From UBA7359 sp963976795 (lineage in GTDB: Bacteria; Pseudomonadota; Gammaproteobacteria; Eutrophobiales; Eutrophobiaceae), in NCBI GenBank assembly GCA_963976795.1, contig CAXBLT010000006.1:1-64000 (forward strand): a DNA stretch of 64,000 nt, given 5' to 3'. Shown here in pieces: positions 33,768 to 42,400 of the stretch. The stretch's first letter is position 1, and the number at the start of each line of letters is the position of its first letter. Position numbers and translations under genes: made by a program. Under the pieces are notes generated by a model that was given only the letters and a program-made list of their open reading frames with translations, had not been told where the DNA came from and did not search any database.

Positions 33768-34190
33768 ATGCTCTACATTGTCCTAATTACTACGTTAGCT
33801 GTGGCCTTGACAATTGGTCTGCACTATTCTGCCTTGGTAAGTACAACAAAATTGTTGAGCCATTTCCATGGCGCCCATCCCGCGAGTATTGTCCTCGCCT
33901 TGTTTCTCGCAGTTTTAGCACATCTTTTAGAAATATTTATCTTCGCCATCGCATGGCAAGTAATGTATTCCATGGAATTTATCATTTTCTCAGTTGAGTC
34001 GCCCTCGTTTCTGGACATTGTCTACTTTTCTGGGACAACATATACCACGATCGGTTATGGAGATATTGTAGTAACAGGAAGTGGCCGCATTATGGCAGTA
34101 GTTGAAGGCGTCATGGGCCTAGTGCTTATTGCCTGGACAGCCTCGTTCACCTATTTTGAAATGAATCGTAAGTGGCTTAAAAACACTTAA
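33768..34190 (+). CDS. Two-TM potassium-channel-like protein
   Basis: 140 residues: an N-terminal helix, a second helix (ASIVLALFLAVLAHLLEIFIFAIAW), a pore loop with the selectivity filter TTIGYGD (about 92-98) and a last helix. This is the Ion_trans_2 pore module without a ligand-binding domain, so K+ selectivity is expected if tetrameric. It ends 6 bp from the convergent symporter gene. Confidence 0.85.
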   Translation: MLYIVLITTLAVALTIGLHYSALVSTTKLLSHFHGAHPASIVLALFLAVLAHLLEIFIFAIAWQVMYSMEFIIFSVESPSFLDIVYFSGTTYTTIGYGDIVVTGSGRIMAVVEGVMGLVLIAWTASFTYFEMNRKWLKNT

Positions 34191-34196
34191 TCCTAA

Positions 34197-35693
34197 TTAA
34201 ACTATCAATGCTTTATCTTTAGTTTTACTTAACCAAAGACTACCCAACACAGCAATAGCCAAATTAAATAACAAACCTATCAAGCCGGGATGAAATCCAT
34301 AAATTTTTCCGTTCTGCACAAAATCAAAACCGCCAAAGGCTAAATAGAGCGACAAGGTCACGCCAAAAACGATTCCTATAAACGTGGGCAGCGCTTGCAT
34401 GCCACGCCAGTGAATACTCAACATAAATGCGGGCACAAGTTGAATCAGAATATCAAACTTCCTATCCAATAACTTTATTAACGACGCTTTATCACTGAGG
34501 TAGATAGCTAGCCACACCAAAAATATTATCAAACACCAGGAAAACATTTTCCCCATAAAGGTTAGTCGAGCTTCACTGGCATTTGAGTCTATAAACCGTC
34601 CATAGATATCTTTACTTAACATTGACGAAATAGATAATAATGCCGAGTCTGCCGTAGACATCATCGCCGCCAGTATTGCCGCATAGAGAATGACAACAAG
34701 CCAGTAACCTAGCATTGAATTTTGTTGAATCATCGACATGATAATACCCAGGACACGATCGGTGTCAGTGCCTAGTAGCCCGGGAACATAGGCAATGGCA
34801 TAGATGCCGGTAATGACGGCAATTAATGATGAAAACAAGGGTGCAAAGGCCATTAGTGCAAGCCCTTGTCTTAATACTTTTTCAGATCGAGCGGCGTAGA
34901 TCCGTTGAATGACTTGCGGATAGAGCGTCGAGCCTAGGCCAATAATTATTATATAACTGAGCCACTCCCGAAGTCGGTTGGCATCAGGCACATTGACCTT
35001 TGTAATTTCAGGCGACCGTCGAATTATATCGGTAGCGAGAGAAATGGGTCCAAATTGTTTGTATAACATGAAGACTAAAAGACTAAAGCCTATCATTAAC
35101 ACCAACCCTTGAATCACATCTGTCCAGGCAATTGCGCGAATACCGCCCAACGTGCCATACATCACCATAATTAATGTTAATAAGATAACGCCTTGTCGAT
35201 AGGCTGTATCAGGATCAACAGATGATAAGCCTTGCATAGCACGCCCCATCGCCATCAGTTGCGCCAGTAGATAATTACTTAATACAATCACAAGAATTAT
35301 CGTTGCAATCACATTAATCCAATTTGAATTAAAACGATGCTGAAGGTAGTCAGTCGGCGTGATGAAATCATACTTTTTTGCATAGGCATAAAGTCTTGGC
35401 GCATAGATTAACAAGCAGGCCACCACTGCCGTCATAAAATGAATACACATTATCCATGCGAAACCAATTCGATAGGCCTTACCGGAATAACCAAATAAAG
35501 TATTACCACTGTATTGTGTCGCGTATAAGGTAAGGAAAATGACGACTAGCCCAAAGCCGTTACCAGCAAGGTAGAAATCTTTTAAGGTATTTTCTCGCCT
35601 CGCGCGATAACCGATAAAACCAACTAGTATTAAAGAGCAGAGATAAGTACTGATAAATATCCAGGCGGTTTGGTCAAAGACCTGATTATTCAT
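34197..35693 (-). CDS. Sodium:solute symporter (SSS family)
   Basis: 498 residues with about thirteen membrane helices and SSS landmarks: the LAGNGFGLVVIFLTLYATQYSGNTLFGYSGKAYRIGF start, LGGIRAIAWTDVIQG in the middle, and AAMMSTADSALLSISSMLSKDIY. Likely Na+-coupled uptake of a carboxylate; the organisation with a DUF3311 partner recalls PanF/YhdT-type pairs. The start overlaps the DUF3311 gene by 8 bp, and the PEP-mutase-like lyase gene leads the operon. Confidence 0.88.
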   Translation of the reverse strand: MNNQVFDQTAWIFISTYLCSLILVGFIGYRARRENTLKDFYLAGNGFGLVVIFLTLYATQYSGNTLFGYSGKAYRIGFAWIMCIHFMTAVVACLLIYAPRLYAYAKKYDFITPTDYLQHRFNSNWINVIATIILVIVLSNYLLAQLMAMGRAMQGLSSVDPDTAYRQGVILLTLIMVMYGTLGGIRAIAWTDVIQGLVLMIGFSLLVFMLYKQFGPISLATDIIRRSPEITKVNVPDANRLREWLSYIIIIGLGSTLYPQVIQRIYAARSEKVLRQGLALMAFAPLFSSLIAVITGIYAIAYVPGLLGTDTDRVLGIIMSMIQQNSMLGYWLVVILYAAILAAMMSTADSALLSISSMLSKDIYGRFIDSNASEARLTFMGKMFSWCLIIFLVWLAIYLSDKASLIKLLDRKFDILIQLVPAFMLSIHWRGMQALPTFIGIVFGVTLSLYLAFGGFDFVQNGKIYGFHPGLIGLLFNLAIAVLGSLWLSKTKDKALIV

Positions 35694-35895
35694 CTGATCT
35701 TACATCCGTATTCCAGGGGTAGCGTAATAATAAAAATGCGGTAAATAAGGATGCACAAATAGAAACCGCAATCGCGATAACAACCCAGAGAGGCAAACCC
35801 AACACGAATGAAGTTGATTTTTCTAACCAGTACCAAGGTATTCCAATAGCTATCAATATAAAATAAACAGCGCAAATCCAATAAGGGCGTTTCAT
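35686..35895 (-). CDS. DUF3311 family small membrane protein
   Basis: 69 residues with two helices: YWICAVYFILIAIGIPWYWL and LPLWVVIAIAVSICASLFTAFLLL. DUF3311 proteins (YhdT-like) are encoded next to SSS transporters and are thought to be accessory subunits. It overlaps the symporter start by 8 bp and follows the lyase gene by 16 bp. Confidence 0.85.
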   Translation of the reverse strand: MKRPYWICAVYFILIAIGIPWYWLEKSTSFVLGLPLWVVIAIAVSICASLFTAFLLLRYPWNTDVRSDE

Positions 35896-35911
35896 AATAA
35901 GCGCGAAAAAT

Positions 35912-36784
35912 TTATTTTATTTTTTCTTTTAGGTTAAGGTATTCGGGCAATCCGAGAATCTCTTTCACCTCATCAAAACCGACCATCTTATCTTCAAGAC
36001 TTTTTGTCTGTCCTTCACGTTTAAAAACCGTGGCCATTTCACGCATACAATGCGCTGTCATTAAAACAGAATCTATCGGCGCAACAACTATTTTAAACCC
36101 CATCTGTTCAAGCTCTTCTGTACTTAATATGGGTGTCTTACCTAACGCCAGCATATTGACTAGCTTCGGATATTCAACACGCTTACAAATTTCTTCTAAT
36201 TCATTGATCGATAAGGGTGCTTCTATAAAGGCAACATCGGCACCGGCATCGCAATAACGATTAATACGGTTAATCGCATCATCAAGTCCATCTGTTTCTC
36301 TAGAATCTGTGCGTGCAATAAAAATAAAATCAGGATTTTGCCGCGCTGCGACTGCTGCTTTGAATTTCATAAGCATTTCATCGGCAGGGATTACCTCTTT
36401 GCCACCGAAATGCCCGCAACGTTTTGGGAAGACTTGATCTTCCAGGATAATACCCGCTGCACCTGAACCTTCGAACTCATTTACACAGCGCATTACATTA
36501 TGTAAATCGCCATGCCCGGTATCAGCATCAGCAATAACAGGAATTGATACGCGATGTGCCATGCGCCGTGTCGCATCAACCATCTCCGACATGCCAAGAA
36601 AATTTAAATCAGGTAACCCATAAAGACTCGCGCTCGTCCCAAAACCACCTATGAAAACTGAGTCAAAACCACACTGCTCCACCATGACCGCAGTTAAGAC
36701 ATCATGTGCACCTAGCGTACTTATCACTCCGGGCCTTTTTAATAATTTACGCATTTGTGCTGCCGGGCTTGATATTGCTGTCAT
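35912..36784 (-). CDS. Isocitrate lyase/PEP mutase family lyase
   Basis: 290 residues, an alpha/beta-barrel of the ICL/PEP-mutase superfamily. Visible active-site features: metal region DADTGHG, the flexible loop KRCGH (about residue 120) and FIARTDS. This group includes methylisocitrate lyase, 2,3-dimethylmalate lyase and oxaloacetate decarboxylase, which cleave C-C bonds of 2-oxo or hydroxy diacids. The co-operonic symporter suggests uptake and breakdown of such an acid. The exact substrate cannot be read. Confidence 0.85.
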   Translation of the reverse strand: MTAISSPAAQMRKLLKRPGVISTLGAHDVLTAVMVEQCGFDSVFIGGFGTSASLYGLPDLNFLGMSEMVDATRRMAHRVSIPVIADADTGHGDLHNVMRCVNEFEGSGAAGIILEDQVFPKRCGHFGGKEVIPADEMLMKFKAAVAARQNPDFIFIARTDSRETDGLDDAINRINRYCDAGADVAFIEAPLSINELEEICKRVEYPKLVNMLALGKTPILSTEELEQMGFKIVVAPIDSVLMTAHCMREMATVFKREGQTKSLEDKMVGFDEVKEILGLPEYLNLKEKIK

Positions 36785-36899
36785 TAAACTGCTCTCCCAA
36801 TAAAATTAATGTAGGATTAGACTATAGGTATCAAGTATAAATTGTACTACAGCGTTAAAAAGGTTTGAGCATCATTATTTTAATCATTGGAGAGGCGAT

Positions 36900-37220
36900 A
36901 TGGCAGAAGGTAATAATGGCAGTGTACTGATGGGCATGATTTGGATGTTCATTATCTCTCTTCTTTTGTTTTGGTTGCCCGGCTTAGGTTCATTGATCGC
37001 AGGAATTGTCGGTGGCAAACAAGCTGGTGGTGTACTCGCGGGCTTAATGGCAGCATTATTGCCAGGTCTTCTTGTCGCAATAGGCTTGTTCTTTGCTGGC
37101 ACGATGCTAACAACCTTGCCTGTTATTGGCGCTACGCTCGCTGGTTTAGGGTTGTTACTCTATGTACTCTACATACCCCCATTAATTATTGGTGCATTAA
37201 TTGGTGGGCTCCTTGCCTGA
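36900..37220 (+). CDS. Small hydrophobic glycine-rich membrane protein
   Basis: 106 residues, nearly all hydrophobic, with about three helices and Gly-rich loops (GLGSLIAGIVGGKQAGGVLAG). I do not recognise a family. GGAGAGG four bases before the ATG is a strong ribosome site, so it should be well translated. Gly-zipper-like content suggests packed helices. Confidence 0.7.
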   Translation: MAEGNNGSVLMGMIWMFIISLLLFWLPGLGSLIAGIVGGKQAGGVLAGLMAALLPGLLVAIGLFFAGTMLTTLPVIGATLAGLGLLLYVLYIPPLIIGALIGGLLA

Positions 37221-37303
37221 TCAAAAGTTGACTGAGATCAACACAGGTTTCATAAGTTCTCCTAAAATGATCCATGTAGATATTTATTTTTAAAGAGAAG
37301 CCC

Positions 37304-37515
37304 ATGTTCGAACTCGCAGAAATAGGACACATACTGAGCAAAGCAGAATATAAAAAGCGTGTTCCAATGATTTCGAAGAAGAACTCTTTGAAGCTGAAAC
37401 ATTGATAATAAAATACTGGCTACATATTGCTCAAGATGATCAAGAACGTCTTTTTAAAGAACGTGAAAACATTAGTTACAAAAAACACAAGATAACTCAA
37501 AGAATGCCTCAGTAA
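37304..37515 (+). pseudogene. Remnant of polyphosphate:AMP phosphotransferase (pap)
   Basis: The frame starts MFELAEIGHILSKAEYKKRVP, the usual start of Pap proteins, then shifts and stops. In another frame, FEAETLIIKYWLHIAQDDQE followed by RLFKERE matches a middle stretch of the same family. The P-loop and rest of the gene are gone. The ribosome site (AAAGAGAAG) survives. About 210 bp of a gene of roughly 1.5 kb. Confidence 0.7.
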
Positions 37516-37692
37516 TAAATGGAACCTCTATCTCTGTGATTACTCACAATAACCCTGCTCATATACTAAATATTTCTAATATTATAAATATGCATCACAT
37601 CATGTAAACTGATAAAGGGCGAGATCCATCATTATTGTGAAATGTTTTATACAATTTCGAAAAAATATATTTGTCATTATTAAGTGAATACC

Positions 37693-39216
37693 ATGAAAAC
37701 TTTTTTTGCACCTACATTTTTTCTTGTTATCGCCATATGTTATTTAATATTTTCATATAGCCATACATTTGCTCATTTCGGAGGTGACAATGCTTTTTAC
37801 TTTATGATGATGAAATCGTTTTCTCCTTTTACTGGAGCAAACGATATAGAACAATATTTCTCCATCAATAGCCAATATCCTCCCTTATACCCTCTTTTAG
37901 CATCTTACCTTGGAGGATCAATCAATATTGCCTATGCGCATTTAATCACTACCCTTTTCCTTCTTTTCTCATACCCGCTTATAATTGGAATACTGAAGAC
38001 TGAAGGACTGCCTACTTTTGCTGCAAACTTGGCTGCCATTTTATTTTTTTTACTCCCGGGGACTTATTTACACACTCTTTCTTTAAATAGTGAAAACTTA
38101 TATATTCTTACATCATTAATATTAATATATTCGTGCATAAAGTTTGAAAAGAAAGAAAATGCTAAACATTTCATAGTTATTATAATATCTGTAGCTGCTA
38201 CTTGCCTCACAAGAACAGCGGGCTACTCTTTGATGATTGCAACGATTATCTATTTGCTTATTCATAACAGAAAATACTGTCTATATTTCTCAATTATTTT
38301 TTCACCTGTTTTACTATGGCAACTATTAAAAGAAACCAACAATAATGCTTCGTATAGCCGTTCCTTTTTTGAATCATATTCACAATTAAATTATTTAGAA
38401 TTAACATCTTCATTGAAACATCAGTTTTTTTCACTCGTTCAAGGATGGAACACAAATTTCACCTATAGCTTGACCATAAATTATATAATAATCGCATTTG
38501 GAATAATTTGTCTCGCGGGTGCCACTCAACGACTCCTGAATAAAAAACTAGATGCTATATATGTTTTTATTTATTTATTAATGGTTGTGGTTTGGCCATT
38601 TCCAGCAGAAGCAACCAGGCTAATTTTCGCATTATTACCAGTCATGCTAATCCAAGGAATTCTTTTTACTAATGATATTTCTGTTGCTATATATAAAAAG
38701 AAAGCTTCGCTGTTCGTATGCGCCACTCTCTCACTTCTTTACATTATTGTTGCTCCCGACCTCATATTAAATATTAAAAGATACAATACTAAGACACCTC
38801 CAGGCCTCGAACCTTATGTGCATACCAATGCATGGTTTCTTCCAAATAAAAAAAATGCCAGTGACCAAATAGCGTTAATGGATTCTGTAATTTATGCCAT
38901 GCAAGAATTGAATCAATTTATACCAGAAGGACAGTGTGTATATAGCATCAAACCGCCCATTATTTCCTTATACGCGAATAGGATATCTAAAAGAGTGCCA
39001 GAGCATATATTCCAGACAAATAAAACATCTGATTTTAAAAAACATATCGATTGTGAGTATTTTTTTATGATTTCTTATACTAGTCCAAGCTTTCCTCAAA
39101 CACTGTATCCATTGGAATTAATAAAGTCCGAAATAAGCATAATTAAATTATATTTCTTAGATGAAAATAACAGTAAGTTAGCTGCACTCCTCGGCAAAGT
39201 TGATAAATCATTGTGA
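37693..39216 (+). CDS. GT-C-like multispanning glycosyltransferase or membrane protein
   Basis: 507 residues with ten or more hydrophobic helices and a soluble C-terminal portion. The first periplasmic loop carries an acidic FGGDNAFYF and SQYPPLYPLLASY, which resemble the catalytic-Asp loop and PP motif of GT39/ArnT-type dolichol- or undecaprenyl-phosphate-sugar transferases. This suggests lipid-linked sugar transfer, though the family is tentative. The ATG at 37693 is preferred to a GTG 9 bp upstream. Base composition is more AT-rich than its neighbours, so it may have been acquired. Confidence 0.65.
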   Translation: MKTFFAPTFFLVIAICYLIFSYSHTFAHFGGDNAFYFMMMKSFSPFTGANDIEQYFSINSQYPPLYPLLASYLGGSINIAYAHLITTLFLLFSYPLIIGILKTEGLPTFAANLAAILFFLLPGTYLHTLSLNSENLYILTSLILIYSCIKFEKKENAKHFIVIIISVAATCLTRTAGYSLMIATIIYLLIHNRKYCLYFSIIFSPVLLWQLLKETNNNASYSRSFFESYSQLNYLELTSSLKHQFFSLVQGWNTNFTYSLTINYIIIAFGIICLAGATQRLLNKKLDAIYVFIYLLMVVVWPFPAEATRLIFALLPVMLIQGILFTNDISVAIYKKKASLFVCATLSLLYIIVAPDLILNIKRYNTKTPPGLEPYVHTNAWFLPNKKNASDQIALMDSVIYAMQELNQFIPEGQCVYSIKPPIISLYANRISKRVPEHIFQTNKTSDFKKHIDCEYFFMISYTSPSFPQTLYPLELIKSEISIIKLYFLDENNSKLAALLGKVDKSL

Positions 39217-39387
39217 GCAGATATTAAATCTAATTAATTAGTTGTTGGAGAAACTAATTACTAAAAATATTTGGCGAAATTGATATCTCAGGTTTGCTTT
39301 CTATTCATAAACTGGTGATTCGATAAAAACTGCGGAAAAGTCTTATTTTTCTTTCAAATCCACGATATATAGTGTTTTTAACCTGGT

Positions 39388-39409
39388 TTTCCACTACAAT
39401 TAGTGGAAA
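39388..39409. promoter_or_regulatory. Perfect hairpin upstream of the giant Sel1 gene
   Basis: TTTCCACTA / TAGTGGAAA, 9-bp arms with a CAAT loop, 88 bp before the start codon. It has no T tract, so it is more likely an operator or leader structure than a terminator. The surrounding 39217-39497 shows only AT-rich sequence and a repeated CGCGAAAT. Confidence 0.4.
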
Positions 39410-39497
39410 TATGAAATCACAACGGTTATTCCGCGAAATTACAATTGCAACAAATACTTACGAAAATCAACTCGCGAAATAATAAGGGCTCGAATTA

Positions 39498-42400
39498 ATG
39501 CCTCGAATCCTGCCAGTCGCCCTACTCTCTCTTTTATGTATCAACGCTGTTAACGCTGATCTTTATAGTGCTAGTAACGCCCTATCCCGTGGTGATTATG
39601 AAACAGCTGTCGCAGAATTCACAAAATTAGCTGAAAAAGGTGATGACAAAGCCCAGGCAAATCTGGGCTATATGTACTATGCCGGGGAAGGTGTTCCTCA
39701 GGATTATGAACAAGCCGTCTATTGGTATCGAAAGGCCGGGGTACAAGGCAACAAAGATGCTCAATATAATCTTGCCGTATCTTATGCCTTTGGTGAAGGC
39801 GTAGCCCAGGACTTAACCGAATCTGCAATCTGGTATCGTCGGGCAGGTGAACAAGGTCATGTCGTCTCTCAATACAGCCTCGGCATCTCCTATGCTTATG
39901 GTGAAGGCGTACCGCAAGATCAAGCAGAAGCGGCTCGATGGTTTACTAAAGCAGCAAACCAGGGTTATGCCCGGGCTCAAGTTCAGTTGGGTAGCATGCA
40001 TCATACTGGTGAAGGCGTAGCCCAGGATTATTCTGAAGCAGTACGCTGGTATCGCATGGCTGCAGATCGCGGTGATGCAACAGCGCAATATAATCTTGGT
40101 ACCATGTATCGTTCAGGTAAAGGTGTTGAACAAAACTATGCGCAAGCAAAACGTTGGTTCAGACAATCCGCAGATCAAGGTTATGCTGCTGCACAAAATG
40201 AATTAGCCAGCCTTGAACGTTCTGCTGGGGCTAATGTTGCAACACGAACGGTTCAGACAAAACCTGAAATTTATCCTACCGAATCGATTGAACCGATAGT
40301 CAAAGAAAAACTTCCCGAAACGCCAACACTCGAACCAATAGCAGATGCTAAGCCTGTCAAGGAAGAAGAGCTTCCAGCGGCTGAGTCAGTCACACCAACT
40401 CTTGAAACAAAACAAATAAATGAGGCAGTAAGTAGTGATAAACAAGTTAAAAAACCGCTTTTTAGCGTAGACAAGAAAGACTTATTAACGCTTGATAGTT
40501 CACAACTGGATATTGCTGAACCGATCATTGCGCCTGAAGCAACAGTTGCGTCTGATCCCGACCTCGAAGAGGAAGTCGCCACAGAAGTTGAGACTCTAGC
40601 CGAAGAAGAAGTAACTGAAATCGTTTCAGTAGAAGAGGTTTCTGTCGATGTTGTCGAAGCTGAAGCTGACAAACCCATAGTCTCTGTAATGCATAGCGCC
40701 ATGGGACTACCTCAACCTGAACCAACTCAAGAAATAGAAGAAGGCGAACCTTCTGAAAACTTATTTACAGCGATTGGGAATTTATTTTCCAATGATGACG
40801 GTACTAAGGTTGAAGAGATTGAACCAAGCTCAGAGACAATAGAACCTATTGCATCTATTGCTGAAGACGAACCTGCTACCGAATTGATAGAACCAGCATC
40901 AGTGACAGAAAAGTATGTTGCTGCAGAAGACCCAACTCTTCTCGTAGAACAGGCTGTCAATACCGAAGAGCTTGCCGAAGCCGAAACTGCCGTAGATGAA
41001 TATATCGCCGCTGAAGACTCTACCCTGCTGATAGAACAAGCTGCCGATACCGAAGAGCTTGCTGAAACCGAAACTGCCGCAGATAAATATATCGCCGCAG
41101 AAGACCCTACCCTGCTAACAGAACCTGTCGATAGCAAACAAGATGAAGAAAATGCAAAACCATCTGGCGGTTTCTTCTCTGCGGTTGGTAAATTCTTCTC
41201 TGGCGAAGAGAAACAAGCCGAGCCTGAAGTCATCGAAGCAGAAAGCCAGATAGAAGAAGATGTATTAATTGCAAAACTTGATGCGCCAACATCCGTAGTT
41301 GAAGAGATTGAGCTTGCACAAGACGTAGAGGAGGATTTATCACAATATAGTGTCGATGCAGGACGACGCGCACTGTCATACAACGATTACAAAGAGGCAG
41401 AGAAGCAGTTTAGGCCATTAGCAGAGGCCGGAGATAGTGAAGCCCAATCTCATCTTGGCTCACTTTACTATGTTGGTAATGGTGTTGAACAAAACTTTAT
41501 CAGCGCTTTCTTGTGGTACAAAAAAGCAGCAGACCAAGGCCATATGGACGCGCAATATAGTATCGGAAATATGTACCTCCTTGGCGAAGGTATCGAACAA
41601 AATAATGAAGAAGCCGCTAGATGGTACTCATTAGCTAGTGACCAAGGCCACAGTGCGGCGACTAGTAATCTCAATAATCTACAAAAACTAGAGGCAATAA
41701 CACGCCAGGGAAACCTGGAAAGATATGTTGAAATTGATGCGATCGAAGAAGCGTCGAAGGGTGAACAAGTTATAGAAGAAGTAGCAGTGGAAAGCATTGC
41801 GGCTGAAAGCAATGTCACTGAATCAAGCATTGAACAAAGCGATCAGGCAGGAATCACAGACGCATTACCCATTAAAGAAGAATATACCACTGAATCCGAT
41901 CCAACCTTGCTGACAGAGTCCGATACTCTCAATAAAGTTGAAGAAGAATCCGAATCTTCTGGCGGCTTCTTTTCTGCAATAGGTAGCTTTTTCTCGGGTA
42001 ATGAAAAACAAGCCGAAAAGAAAGTAACCGAAGAAGAAACCCAGAGTGAAGAAGAAATAATAGTTGCAAAGATTGAGCAACCAGTACCTGCTCTCGAAGA
42101 AATTAAACTGACTCAAAATGCTGAAGATGATTTATCACAATACAGTATTGATGCAGGTCGGCAGGCGTTAATAAATGGTGATTTTGATTCTGCGGCCAAA
42201 CAATTCAAACCATTGGCAGAGGCCGGAGACAGTGAAGCACAATCGCATCTCGGTTCACTCTACTATGTCGGCAAAGGTGTTGAACAAAACATTGATAACT
42301 CTTTTAAATGGTATAAAAAAGCGGCCGACCAAGGCAATATCGATGCACAGTACAGTCTTGGCAACATGTACCTACTCGGTGAAAGTGTTGAACAAAATAA

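Noticed and set aside
40271..41383. Long Ser/Val-rich minus-strand frames opposite the giant Sel1 gene
   Set aside because: They mirror the Glu-rich codon usage of the coding strand and lack starts, ribosome sites or family features.
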